From the NCBI RefSeq assembly GCF_933775445.1, contig NC_065873.1:29636001-29700000 (forward strand): 64,000 bases of DNA, read 5' to 3'. The stretch comes from Argentina anserina (Eukaryota > Streptophyta > Magnoliopsida > Rosales > Rosaceae). Made by a program: the position numbers and the translations under genes. Below, piece after piece: positions 10,590 through 23,670 of this stretch. Position 1 is the stretch's first letter. Every line of letters starts with the position of its first letter. Below the pieces are notes generated by a model that saw only the letters and a list, made by a program, of their open reading frames with translations, did not search any database and had not been told where the DNA came from.

Positions 10590-13500
10590 TGTACCCAAAA
10601 TAACACGTGACACTGTTATGTGGTTCAACAACTTGTGAATTGTCAACTGCTGCCATGGATCGGGCCACAAATGCTTGAGCTTGCACGCATTGAAGTTATA
10701 GTACTTGTTATATGTTAGAAACAACAATGATGGTATTGCATATATAATTATTATAAGCTGAAAATATAAAATAATTATAAAACATAAATAAAACATGAAA
10801 TTTGAATAACGAATAACACAAAAGAAATTTAATATGAACTCAATCAAAATACTAAACGATTGATGATCGAAAAACTAGTCGGGACATGTATGATACAATA
10901 CTGTCTTTAAGACATTTACGCCTCTTCTACCGGTGCAAGGATGTTTGGCATTTGTCTCCCAAGAAGTTTCACTACTAATTAGAACTCTCAACGAACTCGA
11001 AAAATACATATTTCTATCACCAGATAAAATATAAGAACACTTTGAGAGAGGAAAAACTAATTGTGTTTGGAATCATTTTACAATGCAATGATTGGGATTA
11101 TATATACAGTGAAGATTTGCAATCAGCAATGAATAAAATGGTTGTTATAAGAAATCAAAAGATCATAACATACATGAGTTACAAGTAATGATTTTCAATA
11201 TGTTACAAACTTCTCCATAACACACAATCACATTTCAGTTATAGTTGTTACAAAAAAGATTTTGAACAGTCAAGAGAAGTCAAAATCAAAAAAAGAAGTT
11301 TTTTTTTTCAGAAGTGTAAAATAAACTTGCGTTTCGACCTCTAAATCGGTGTTGCATTCATGTCCGCAAGTCGCGCGGACATACACGAGTTCGTTGCAAC
11401 CCGAGATTTGCACCCCCTGCACGTGTGCGAGATGGTACAAGGGGACTTGCAAACTTTACAACTCATAAACAATGAATTTCATATAAAGCATTTTCAACAC
11501 TTATCTTTTCTAATGTGAGACAACTAAACTCCCTCCATTCCAAATAACTATCTTTGAGTGATAATTTCGTATTCACCCATTAACCAAATTACACAAACAA
11601 ACATATGATCATGTGGCCCTCATTATGTAGAACTCATATTTATGTTCATCTTTCATTAATTATAAGTTTGACTTAATGTAATTAATAAATTAAAATTTAG
11701 TTTTAAATGGTTTATTCAACCATTTTTCCAACATTATATACATTGTAAACAAACTCACCTGCTTGGTGTAGTTGAATAATTGCATAAGGTGTTATTTAGA
11801 GATATGGCTCGTTACTTGGAGATATAGGTGGAAATTGTTTAGATATTTTTTTAATTATCTGTTTATTTTGCAAGTTACTATTATATCCATTCATATTTTA
11901 TGAGTTCTAATCTTTTTTAATCTCTAAAGGTTAAAATGGTACTTTTTTAAGAAATATTTAGCATGCCCTCTTCTTCTATTAGAGTATAGATTCCAAATTC
12001 AAAGATACTCCACGACTTGAAGAAGTATTGAAAACTTGAGAGTACGAAAATAAAGTATAATCATCAGCTTATACGTTACAACTTACAAGATACATATATT
12101 CATAGATTGATGGAACAGCCGCTCCTAGTATCAATTACGAAGATGTCATTCATATATATACACATTATCTGTGGTTTTGCATTGGTAAACCCTCGTTCTT
12201 GCGTGTGGTTCCTACTTGAGTTCCTTAATGCTTCACGGGGTACAGTTAAAAGTGTCGATGAATCGATTATTAGAATATGTGCGCAATTATTGCTGCAGGT
12301 GTTTGAATATCTCAGCTCGACTGCACTACTAAATCTCTTTTTCTTTTTTATTTTTCTAATTTGAAAATGTAATGTTGAATTTTCTCGACACACCTTTTTA
12401 GCTTTTAAGGATTGTCAATTCATTTGCCTGAAAAATGAAATCTATCGCCATACTGGCTGGATGTATGCTTACATTGTTAAGTTGATGAAATATACATGGG
12501 AGTTATGAAGGTATGGGCCGTCCATCAAATCATTTCATATGCGCACACAACTATACATAACTCGCGTCGTACTAAAAAAATTCTAAAAGTCTTTTGGGCA
12601 CAACGTAGAACTACCTGCCCAAATGTGAATAATTTAAATTGAATAATTTAAATTTATGACTTTAATATATATTCATAGTGATCAAAATATACAGACAACT
12701 GAGATTATATCCCATGCATATATGAATCGCGCACTATTAGCGTATGTTCTAGTTTGGGCCTTTACAAACCGAAAAAGGCTTTTTTATTTTAACAGAACAT
12801 TGGGCCTCAGTCAGCTGAAATGATCGGGCCCGTTAAAACTCTAATAAGGCCCATTCCAGGGTCTGTTGGACCAATTCTAATAGCCGTTGGCTACGCACTA
12901 TTGGGTGAGGAGGACTTTGGATTCTTTTACTCAAACGGTAAGGAAGCTCCCCACCACCAAAGTCACAAAAGCGACTTGGATTGTATATGCAGCACGTAAC
13001 TCATTTTGCAATTTACATCTCAACCTTACCAACTGAACGCGACCCATGGCCTAAGCTTCGGTTGAGTTGTTTCTCTAACGGTTCAACTGCCACCTCCGGC
13101 TTCTTAGGTTCCCGGTTCCATTTTATTACCTGAAATCTCATATGTACCCCTCGGAAATCTTCATGCTCAATTATATATAATCATGTTTAGTGCTTCATGA
13201 TTATATTTCCCGTACTATGATAATCTTAATTTACCCATGCCATGAGTCAACAAAGTGGGAGCTAAATCAGCCTACAGATTCACCTTTCATTAGGCTGTGT
13301 CTTTAACATCTTAATCAACATTGAAACAACAAGAAAAGTAATCTTAATTATGTTTGTTCACCCTAGTGGTCATTATTATTATTTCTAGTGGCCCTATGTT
13401 TTTATTGTCCTTTTTTTTTATCTGTGTGACCAACTTGATTCAATTTATATTAATTATGAATCCTTAGTGATTGTCTCAGCAAAATTATGATTTATACCCA

Positions 13501-14100
13501 TACCAAGATGTTGTTCAGGTTTTCGAGTCAAAGGAGTATTAATTTGATTTTCAAAGATTTATTCCGTATGGATAGTTTTCTTAACTTTGTCTTTGGGCTT
13601 AACTTCTAACAATGATTGTAAACTTAATATGTATTTAAATTGAACGGTAGAATACTAAATGTTTTGAAAATGAGGCTAGATTTTTTTTTCTTTTCAATAT
13701 GGACTTTAGCAAAACTTGATTCTTGTGAGAAACATATAACTAAAAGACTTAACTTAACTTACTAGACATGATCAATTAGAGCTAAAATATATAACTAAAA
13801 GACGACCCGTATAAAATGAGAATTGAGAACAAAGTAATAAAAAATGAGCTATATCATTCTTGAGACAAACAAATAAATAATGAGTTTTATTCGACATTGA
13901 GAATTTATTACATATCATTCATGTGAGCACACTTTTTACCCTCATCTTAATATTAAGATTGAAGTGTAATCACTCTAATATTTGTGTCAAACAACAAAAC
14001 AATTTGTTTTATTCAACATTACACTTTTTACGCTTATCTTATCTTAATGTTACGCTATCTGTCTAATGTAGTGATTAGATCGCTTAACTCAAGACCTTGT
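10590..14100. other. 3.5-kb intergenic stretch, no gene recognised
   Basis: AT-rich with short open stretches on both strands that do not resemble known proteins. The block at about 10890-11455 looks structured: there is a TATATATACAG motif at about 11101 and a Cys-rich GC-richer patch at 11330-11450. It may be an old retroelement or gene relic, but no protein family is supported. Around 12750-12900 there are several GGGCC/GGCCCA motifs, which are common in plant promoters. Confidence 0.4.
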
Positions 14101-14452
14101 CGATTGTAATATATTATGTTTGTTAGCCTCTTTGGACAAATCATTGGGAAAATGTAGGCAAAAACGCAGTAAATTCTATAGTGTGGGGCAAGTTGGGCAT
14201 TTGGGGAAAGCTCTCCCATCTCTGTCCAATAAGTTCACCGACACGCAGGCAATATTACCGGCTATTATGGGCACCTTACCCATTCCGGGTTCCCGTTTTA
14301 AAACAGTTCCGTTCTCCTCTGCTCTCTCCTACCCACTCCCACTTCCACTCCTCCTCTGCTCCAAAACCAAACACAAAATCCCTGACACAAAGCTCTTCAC
14401 CCCAAAAACGCCATCGTTTCAAGCCCCTCAGAGCTAGAACTTGAACCAACCC
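14101..14452 (+). promoter_or_regulatory. Probable 5' leader and proximal promoter of the glycosylase gene
   Basis: From about 14300 to the ATG the sequence is strongly C+T-rich (CTCC/TCTCC runs), typical of a plant 5' UTR. Open frames here have no family resemblance. No clear TATA box. Confidence 0.45.
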
Positions 14453-16177
14453 ATGGCATTATCTGTGGCCACTAAGCTCCAGCCCTCAATTTGCGAGCCT
14501 CGCGCCGTTCTCGTCCCCGGTGGGAACAGAGTTAGGGTTTCAGAGGGACCGAAACACAAGTACGAGGGACTCAAGAAGCCGCCGCAGAGGCCGAGAAAAC
14601 CGGCCGCTGAAATTCCGGAGTCGGTTGTGAGGAAGAATGTTTCGGTGGACAGCTCGTGCTCGTCGGACACCTCTTCCACCGGCTCCTCTCCCAAGACGGC
14701 GAGTCCGAGGAAGACTGTGAGAAAGAAGAGCTTGAGGCCTTCCAAGCTTGTTTCAAACGACGTCGTCAAACCCGAAGGTCCACCTAAACGATGTGAATGG
14801 ATTACACCCAACTCCGGTAAAGTACCTCTTTTTTAATGGAATTTGAATTTGAAAGAAAATTGAGGTATTAATTATGAAGGAAGTGGATATTATTTTCTGT
14901 TAATTGATAGTTAGGATGAGGTGTGAAAGTTCTGTAAAATGCTTCAGGTTAAAAAAAAAAATAGTTATGAAATGACAAAGATAACAACTGAGGTGTAATT
15001 TGGATTCAGTGACGTAATTTGGTTATATAATTTTGATTTTCCAACTTTATAATGTTCTTCAGTTTAAGAAATTTACTAAAACGAAATTTTGCTACAACAG
15101 ACCCGCATTATATTTCGTTCCACGATGAAGAATGGGGAGTTCCAGTGCATGATGATAAGAAGCTGTTTGAACTACTTGTGCTTTCACAATCTCTAGCAGA
15201 GCTTAGTTGGCCGGAAATGCTTACCAAGAGGGATATATTCAGGTGTGCTTGTTTCCGTTTCATGTATCACTAGCCTCAAACACACCCATAAAAACAAAAA
15301 TTTAACTGAACGGAAGAGGAGAGAAAAGATGTGGGGGAGAATTAACACGTGGAGTTATTATCTATTTTGAGTTTTGGACTGAATTCTCATTATTTTTCTC
15401 CTTTCTCTGCAGTCGGAATAATCATTTTTTTCTTCATATTTATATTTTGCAAACTACAATCATATCCTTGAAACCATAACTAAATAGATTTATGAGTTTA
15501 ATAAACAGCGGACGAAGTTCAAAAATCTAACCATTCAATCATCATTCTTGCTTTATTAATAGAAGATATTTTTGTGAAGAATGGTGCTCAGGAGCTTGAT
15601 ACTTGCTATGGTTGTTTCTTGTATTCGGCAGGAATCTTTTTGACAACTTTGATCCTACATCCGTTGCAAATTTTGATGAGAAGAAGTTGTTGTCACTCAA
15701 AGTAAATGGCATCCCAATTCTATCCCAACAAAAGCTTCGAGCAATAGTTGACAATGCTATACAAGTGGTCAAGGTATCCAACATTTTTGTACAGTGTAAT
15801 ATATAGATACTACATACGCTTGCATAACTTGTGCTGAAATTATAGACTTCAATTTGTTTTACCGTTTGCAGATTCAGCAGGAGTTTGGTTCCTTCAGTAA
15901 ATATTGCTGGAGCTTTGTGAACCAGAAGCCAATCAACAATGGAGTTCGTTATGGACGTCAAGTTCCAGTAAAGTCGCCAAAATCTGAAGTTATAAGCAAG
16001 GATTTGATGAAGAGGGGCTTTCGTTGCGTTGGTCCTACGGTTGTGTATTCATTCATGCAAGTAGCTGGGATTGTGAACGATCATCTCGTATCATGCTTCA
16101 GGCACAAAGAGTGCGATGCCAGCGCAAAGATTGATGTAAATCTTGAGATTGAGAAGTCCAAAGATAGAGTAAACTGA
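14453..16177 (+). CDS. DNA-3-methyladenine glycosylase I (TAG family), 4 exons
   Basis: Exons 14453-14816, 15101-15242, 15632-15773 and 15872-16177; GT/AG borders; 317 residues. TAG enzymes excise 3-methyladenine and related alkylated bases to start base excision repair. The catalytic domain begins RCEWITPNSDPHYISFHDEEWG and continues ELSWPEMLTKRDIFR, NFDPTSVANF, LRAIVDNA, FGSFSKYCWSFV, and FRCVGPTVVYSFMQVAGIVNDHLVSC. The Cys/His pairs that bind zinc in E. coli TAG have counterparts here: C114 and H129 at the N-side, H287 and C291 at the C-side. The first ~105 residues are a basic, Ser-rich plant-specific extension that may target the protein to nucleus or organelle. The start is the first ATG (14453). 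The leader from about 14300 is CT-rich. Similar genes neighbour BZR1 in Arabidopsis. Confidence 0.93.
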
Positions 16178-17330
16178 AGCCATGGAGAAGATCACACACT
16201 GTTCCTGACTAGACTGACAGATCACAGATCAAACTTGGTTCCCAATCGCGAAAATCCACCTAGCTAGACTAGAAATTACTCTAAGGGTAGAAGCAGATGT
16301 AATTTTCGACTTGCCGGTTAGTGTTTTCTTGTTCCTACTTTCATCTTGGTGCATGCTTTGCTCATCTGTAACTGCATTGTGTCTGTGGCATGATGTATGT
16401 AGGAGGTGGGTTCTGTTAGACAATAGATGCTTGCACGCTAAAATTTACCATCTTTTGTGTCGTTTGTAAAGTTGCTGTGTTTTGGTCATATGTGTCCTGT
16501 AATAATTGTCTACATGATAATAGAGAAGCCTATCTATCTAGTTCTCTTGAATAAGACTCGCCTATCCATCTCTCTCTCTGTTTTTTGTTGAATGTCTTCT
16601 TCAACTTTACCAGATTTATTTGACGCTGTATATTAGTAGTCTTTATGAGATGAGACCAAGAGAATCGAAAACGAATTCTGCTACTTCATTATCAGTGGTT
16701 AACTCACAGGCACGGTCTTTCCATTTCTGCAAGTAATTTTTATGTAATATTACTTAAAAAACGATTGAAAGCATTATAGTATTAAAGGTGCATGTGCAGG
16801 CAAGACATGAACATGAGCTATATCGGCTGTCATTAACATGCCAACCAGTCAGCCACCACTGTCGGGCCACCGGCTCATCTTTTGACCAGAATTTCAAAGA
16901 GAGATACAAGAACATAACTTGCGATAGAAATTGAAAAATTTACAGCATTTCCCAGTTTCCAAGTCTACAACCAAACCAAAAGAGAATGAAAAAGAAAAAG
17001 AAAAGGAAAAGGAAAAGGAGAGAAAGTTTCTGAGTCTGCAAAGGTGAACTTACAACAAGATAAGAGTACAGACTATCTAACTCTACATTGATTTCCAATT
17101 AGAATGAAGGATTTAAATGACCCTAAATTGCACTCTTGAAAATTATAATCTCTTGCATCAACCATGTCTGGTTTAAGCAGTTCTTAAGCCCTGAACTCAC
17201 AATGCACTTCCTCCAGAAAACCAAGCTGAGATTGAATGATCTGGGGAGCGGGGACCAGAAAATTAACCTCTTTTCATCTGTTCTTAATGACTCTGGAACT
17301 CCAATGCAGCATGCATCTCTATATGGTAGC
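16178..17330. other. Convergent intergenic region
   Basis: Holds the 3' flanks of the glycosylase gene (+) and the BES1/BZR1 gene (-). A purine run of aaaag/aggaaaag units lies at about 16981-17025. No gene seen. Confidence 0.5.
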
Positions 17331-18575
17331 TTAGTTTCGAGCCTTGCCATTGCCTAGTGTGAGCTCTAAATCATCCAATCCCACCTCATGAATTCTCTCC
17401 CCAACCCACGGCTTCACTTGTCCCCCGAGAAACTCAAACTCTGGCCCTCTCCCCATCTCCACCATTCCATTCGCCGGCAAATTTTGCTGAACACCGACAG
17501 GTTTGACAAGATTGAATGCAGGAGAGGTCGGCCTTGCGGACAATGCAGTTGCAAATTTCTGGAACTTCATCCATTGACCAGACTCAACAATTGAAGTATC
17601 AGACTCATCACATTCAAAAATGGTGGGAGGAGTATGGAGTTGTTGCTGGTGACGAGTTGGACTAGCTGGAGCAGACACGGCGTAAAATGGGTAATTGAAA
17701 GAGGCCATGGATTGTTTGGTAAGGGAGTCCCAATTGGGAATTGGTTGGCACTTTCTCGAGTTGGGAGAGGAGAGTGGAGGGGTCACCGGAGCACTATTAG
17801 AAATCCGGAGAGGAGGAAGAAAAGAAGGTATAGCAGATCGCAGATTAGGAAAGGGATTGGATGAATTGGCGGCATCAAAACAGCGAGAGGGGCTTGGAAA
17901 AGACGAGGATGAGGGACTAGCTTGGTAGGATGGAATTGGACTTGGAAAGGAAGAAGACAATGGACTGGGATTTAGAGAAGAATAGGGTGTAATTTTGGTT
18001 GAAGTGCCTGGTGTATCAGTTGGGGGTGGCTTGAATCCCTGCACAACAAAGCCACATTACAATTTGACTCCGATCATCATCATCATACAAAATCAAAAAC
18101 AATCTACACTCATCACTATCAGCACTTCCAATTCAAATCGATTTGTACAAAATCAATACCACCATCACATAACGAAAATTGCAGTTGCAATGTTGCTGAT
18201 CAAGCAAAAACAATGTACACCCAAATTCTTGTCCTAATTCGTTCAAATTTCCTAAAATTTCATCAACTAAATGATTGAATTCAGCTGATTGTAGCAGCAT
18301 AATATGGAAATTTTGAAGAAGACGAGAAGGCAAACCTTTCGATAAGTGGTGCCGTCTTCCTCAACAGTCCAACCGGCCTCGACGCAGAGAGCCTTGAGGA
18401 CCTCGTTGTTATCGCAGTGCTTGGGTAAGTTGAAGCTCCCCTGAGCTCGGAGCCCGGCGAATATCTTGGCCGCAATCGCCCTCCGCCTCCTCTCCCTCCT
18501 CCTGTTGTTCTCTCTTTCCCTCCACGACGGCTTTCTCCTCGCCGTCGACGCCGAGGTGGCCCCGTCTGACGTCAT
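17331..18575 (-). CDS. BES1/BZR1-type brassinosteroid transcription factor (2 exons)
   Basis: Exons 18336-18575 and 17331-18038; 315 residues (BES1 and BZR1 are about 335). These proteins bind BRRE/E-box promoters and carry out brassinosteroid responses in the nucleus after dephosphorylation. The N-terminal DNA-binding region has [21 protein letters not shown] and [30 protein letters not shown] Ser/Pro-rich region follows with many SxxxS GSK3 (BIN2) sites. The 14-3-3 site [11 protein letters not shown] is at 158-168, a PEST-like segment [12 protein letters not shown] at 216-227, the BIN2-docking type region [14 protein letters not shown] at 291-304, and an EAR repressor motif LELTL at 304-308. 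The intron position after TYRK is the family's usual one. The start MTSDGATS matches BES1/BZR1 rather than BEH3/BEH4. The PEST has IFECD where BES1 has IPECD. Confidence 0.95.
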
Positions 18576-19546
18576 AATTCTCCCAAACAAACAACCCACT
18601 TTTCCTGCCCCTTCCTCTCTCTCACCTCTCTCTGTTTTGCTAATGGAGAAGCTCAGGGTCTCGCAGTGGATTTAGCTCAGTGGAAATGGAGATGGAAATG
18701 CGTGTGTTCACGAGGAATGCGCTTTCGCTTTTTTCGGTTCGAGTGTAGAAGAATCTCTCTCAGAGTTAGAAAATTAACAATTAAAAACCAACAAAAGCTC
18801 GATTCGGGTGCATCGCATCCGGACAAAAAGCGGTTGGATGTCGTGGGTTGAGGACCGTCGGATCAAAGTTGTGGGAGTTGCACATCAGAGAATAGTGTGC
18901 TGGAGACGAGACGTACAGTAATTATGGTGGGCTGGGGTATAGAGTAATGTGCTTGGAGATGTTTTGCCGCGTGTATGTAACAGTTTTTCTGATGACCCAA
19001 TAATTCTCTGGTGGGTCTGGAAGTTAGAGGCGGGGCCCATCGGCCGAATAATGAATTTTTTGGGTTTTTCTGCTTTCTGCTCTGCATGGAATTTGGTGGT
19101 TCCTATTGAGGAAATTAGAAAAGTGATTTGGGTTTAACAATGGGCTTAATTTAAAGAGCACAGTTTACATAATAATTGAGATTTTCAGGTCGGAAAATTA
19201 TTCAAGGCACCGAACTGTAAGTGAACCGACAAATTGATAACAATAAATGATTTAATTCATTCATTCCATCTAAGTTTTTAGATGATTTTTAGATGATAGC
19301 GTCGTTGTTTTTGGATCGTAGTTTTGATAGCTTTATTGTATAAATGCAAAGCAAAATTAGTATGAACTATTATTCAAGGGTGACTGTTCTACAAGTTAGT
19401 ATGCAACAGTGGTGCTTTGTTATTTATAGATAGAAAATGTTACACTATCATACAAAATGCTGATATAGACTACGGAACACACAACCTTCACTCATGCAAA
19501 AGACTAGCTTGGACCTTGAGTTAGCATTATGAGGTACAGTGGGATC
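18576..19546. other. BES1/BZR1 upstream region and RCE1-like 3' flank
   Basis: The first ~100 bases upstream of the BES1/BZR1 start are CT-rich on the plus strand (GA-rich leader on the transcript). The remainder shows no gene. Confidence 0.45.
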
Positions 19547-20849
19547 TCAATAATAATCGGGGCGAGGGAAATAGGTAGTTCCAATCCATTGATCACCAGC
19601 AATCGCCCTTTTCACATTTGATTCGAACGTCTCTGGATTATCTCTCAAAACTTCAGCTGCCTCATGATTCAAGGGATCTTCATAATTTGGTTGCTGCATA
19701 AGGAAATGCAGGGTCATGTACATTTCAAAAAGAAAGAAGCAATGCAGGGCTCGAGTTAGCACTAAGGTAACATACAGATAGAACTTCACTGATTTAGAGT
19801 TGAGAGATGGATACCGTAAATAGGTAATACAATCCGTAAATAACAGTGCTTATGTTGAGAACTGGTTTCCAATCTTCACGAAGAATATTAAGGCAGATAT
19901 TCCCTTCCAAGTCGATGTTTGGATGATAAACCTGCAGATTGGTATTCAACATTAGAGATGGTAGTGAAGCAGCATGAGCATTCCGTTACCACCTAAAAGG
20001 CTAAACATATGTATTGGTAATTTGGTATATATACATATTGCTTTCGTATATACTTTCAGCAGCTACATGTAATCAATCCTCATAAAATGGCTTGCAGCAT
20101 AATCAAAAGACAAGAAATAAAATTTATAAGATCCAGTAAAAGTACCTTGGTTTCGCACTTGACCTTTGGTGCTTCATGAGGATAGACTGGGGTAACTTCA
20201 AATGTGAAGAGAAACCTGCCACCTCTATGACCAGAAGAAAGGGAAGAAACGAGTATAGCATACATTAGTGTTGCAAATGCTAACAGGTACAATAAACCGA
20301 TTCACGTTACGCAAAGCATTTTGGGACATGGTAATATATAAGGTTTCACTTACTTATAGTATCCCTCATCTGGTTCAATGGTGACCTCAAAGTTCATCAG
20401 ATCATCTTGTCCATTGGGGAATGCTATGTTAATTGTATTTGGCAGGTTCAACTCAGTTATATCTACAGTTCATAAAAAAACGAAAAATCAAAGACTAGTT
20501 GATCGGAGGACGTTAATAAGGGAGCAGAGCTAACTCCATATATCTTGTGTGCCACATTTTGATGACAACTTGCTATACAGAATCATACAGGTATACACAA
20601 AGTTCAATTGTTACAATCTAAATTATGTCATGCTAATGAGGATTGTATGCAATTACATCGAATGTTGTTGCGAATAGCATGTATTAATATGTAAATGAAA
20701 CAGCTAACCAATTCTGAAATGTAAAAGAATAGGCTGAAACCTCTTTGAACACGTAATTCTCCTGCACTTTGCTTCTTGAATGGTGCCTTCTCCTTTGCAT
20801 TGTCTAACACTTCCTGTTGCTTTTCCTTCACTTTGAATAACCTGATCAT
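19547..20849 (-). CDS. RCE1: RUB/NEDD8-conjugating E2 enzyme, RCE1/UBC12-like (5 coding exons)
   Basis: Coding exons 20741-20849, 20354-20462, 20146-20224, 19815-19931 and 19547-19693; 186 residues, close to the Arabidopsis RCE1 length. The enzyme accepts RUB1 from the ECR1-AXR1 E1 and passes it to cullins, activating SCF ubiquitin ligases. The start [11 protein letters not shown] is the UBC12 N-terminal extension that docks the NEDD8 E1. The UBC fold shows [12 protein letters not shown], then HPNID (102-106) and the active-site region [13 protein letters not shown] with the catalytic Cys at about 112. The C-terminal part is [19 protein letters not shown]. The last residues FPRPDYY differ from the FPRCI end of Arabidopsis RCE1. 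All introns are GT/AG and phases match. Upstream introns in the 5' UTR are possible. Confidence 0.93.
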
Positions 20850-21232
20850 TGTTTCTGAAAGAAAATCCAAACATGATTTTAAGACTTTTGTGATCCAATC
20901 TGAGCCTAGGTGAAATCTCCACCCAGGGAAGATTAATGTAAATTTATAATCATGATAGGCATTAGGCCAAAGGAGACAGAATCTGACCTGCTAGATCAAA
21001 TGTTGCATAAAGAAACCGATGAAAACTTAATTTGCTGCCAATAATGGCATCCTGGGATAGTCTTACTAAATACTCTCACAGTTTTCCATCTGTTAGACTA
21101 TTTTTCATTTGTTGGTTTGTTTTTCTCATTTTCATGGTCGCCCTTTTCCTTCTGCCTTCACCTTCAGCCTTCCAAATGTCTGTTTGAAGTCCTAAAACAA
21201 AGGAATGACAATGGAATGAGAAAGAAAAAAAA
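20850..21232. other. RCE1-like 5' flank
   Basis: Between the RCE1-like start codon and the tRNA. It probably holds 5' UTR sequence and perhaps a leader intron. Nothing else recognisable. Confidence 0.4.
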
Positions 21233-21304
21233 CGCCGTTGCCGGGGATCGAACCCGGGTCACCCGCGTGACAGGCGGGAATACTTACCACTATACTACAA
21301 CGAC
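21233..21304 (-). tRNA. tRNA-Asp (GTC)
   Basis: 72 nt on the minus strand, starting GTCGTTGTAGTATAGTGGTA and ending in GGTTCGATCCCCGGCAACGGC plus discriminator G. The acceptor stem GTCGTTG pairs with CAACGGC with one G-U. The anticodon GTC lies at 21269-21271 in loop CTGTCAC on the stem CCCGC/GCGGG. The A box (TAGTATAGTGG) and B box (GGTTCGATCC) are intact. No intron. It looks functional. Encoded CCA is absent, as expected in a eukaryote. Confidence 0.97.
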
Positions 21305-22003
21305 CTTGTTGTTGATCATTTATCTAATAACAATCAAATCTTTATAATGCGTAGTTGCGTACCCTCCATGCTTCAATCTCCAATGGGAAATGGATGGTCA
21401 GTTTAGATACAAAGTAGTACTATCTGATTTTGTTATTAATCTACTCAGTTTTGAATCTAACAACGGCCACGAGTCGATGGCAACTGAAAATGTAACAGTT
21501 ATATATCTTCTCAGTGGTAAGAAGGTTAGCGAAAAGTACATTGTCCAATTATAACACAGTGATACTAGCTGCTCTATTTGGTTACAAAATTCCTGGATTC
21601 CTGAAAATGAAGGGGTTCATTCCCCCAAGAAACCCACCCGGCTGTCATTTCTCTAGCAAATAGTTCAATGCATTGACCACCATTGAGCCTCGGAGCAAAG
21701 TCCTGTAGCAATCCTGTTAGAGGCACAGATTGAAGGGATATGAGCAACTGCATTGCCTGATTGAAAACCAGATACATGATCAGCAAAATAAATCACCTCC
21801 AATTGGGGGCTTAGAACGAGGTTTGCTGGTGTGGTATAAAGCTAACCTTCCCATGACAGACACCCACAAGAAGGCACTCGTATGGCCTATGATGAAAGAG
21901 GTCTAAATCACTGATCAAGGAACCATCAGCTTTCACCTACGGGAGATCAAAGAAACCAGAACCACAGCATAATGAATTCAAACATTCATAATAAAGTTAA
22001 TCA

Positions 22004-22342
<339 letters not shown>

Positions 22343-23100
22343 TCATAACACCAATTCTAAGCTGCAATTAGTCTGCACTCTCATTGGGTTCAATGGATTA
22401 ACCTAACAAATTTGATTAATGTAATTTTAATGGTCTTTCCTGTTGAACTCTATAATAAACAGAAAATTACATGAATTACATCTAACGACTTACGAGATCC
22501 TAACATAAGCTTGCAGGGCCTTCCTAAACTAGAAAGCACGTAAGGCAAAGGCCCACCTTGACTTCTGCCGAGCAGCTGCCATTCTCCCATGGAGGATCAA
22601 CAACTATAACACTGAAGCCACAATTAGACTCAGCTGCATTAATGAAAACAGATCGAAACACAATAATGAGTAGCTTATTTTTAATCAAATCAAAAGGCAA
22701 GAAATTCTATTATATATACAAAAGCAAGATATTGGCGGCAACTGAGTATGGTGCTTTATGTATCTAGGACCGTGGAAGACGAAAAAATAAACTGGTGTTT
22801 GCGACGGCCTTATAATCCATATAAAACTAAGCAGTTTATACATATTCAGAAACAGGGAATGCATATATTGATATCTATACAAACAGTTTGCAGGAAGTAC
22901 CAGGAATTAGATTGTGAATCTGCCCCATATCTGACTTCCACGTGATTAAAAACAAACCATATAAGATACTAGCTAGGAGGTCTCAGTGTGTCTAAATGGA
23001 TATCAGTCGGTAAGTTGGCATACCATGTAAAAGGAACTCTTTGGAGGCAAAATATATCGACAGTTCAAAACTTCAGCCTCTGCATCATTACTGCTCTCAT

Positions 23101-23670
23101 TAACAACTAAGTAGCACGGACACGGACACGAGTATCCGTATTGGACACGATTCGATACGTAAACACGGCATATAAAAATTTGTTTGGACACGGACACGTG
23201 GTGAACACGTTAATTAAATATTATTTTTAATATATATATATATATTTATTTATTTAAACAATTATTTTATAAATTTGAAAGTATTTAGAATTTTAGATGT
23301 ATATATATGTCAAAATGTGCATTAAAATGATGAAAACATTACTTGTTAGAATGGCTAAGGACTTGATAAGTACCTTGGATAATCAAGGTTCGAATCTCAC
23401 TACAAGCATTCTTATTTTTATCACGAGTTTCTCTCCTTATATATATTAAAGTGTGCATAAATATAACAAAAACTGAATCTGTTGGAATAGTTGAGGAGTT
23501 GGTAAGTGTCTTGGATGACCAATGTTCGATTTTCACTATAAGCACTTTCACTTTTATTATAAGTTGGTGAGTGTCCGATTCGGATACTCGCGTGTCTGGG
23601 CCGTGTCCAAAGTCAGTTCACGTGTCCGGCGCGTATTTAGGCGTGTCCGTGCAACCTAGTTAACAACTAA
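23101..23670. mobile_element. MULE-like MITE (550 bp) with 10-bp target duplication
   Basis: The element spans 23111-23660 between perfect 10-bp direct repeats taacaactaa (23101-23110, 23661-23670). Its ends carry inverted gcacggacacg blocks: gtagcacggacacgg at the left and the inverted complement of actaggttgcacggacacg at the right. The subterminal regions repeat GGACACG/CGTGTCC. The duplication length (9-11) suits the Mutator superfamily. No transposase. It interrupts a coding exon of the METTL4-like pseudogene. Confidence 0.8.

Noticed and set aside
11270..11455. Cys-rich GC-richer open frame on the minus strand
   Set aside because: I could not match it to any protein family; spacing of Cys residues fits no peptide family I know, and it lies in repeat-like DNA.
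14120..14452. Open frames before the glycosylase start, including TTG-initiated MNQP
   Set aside because: CT-rich leader composition, no domain; the first ATG in the right frame is 14453.
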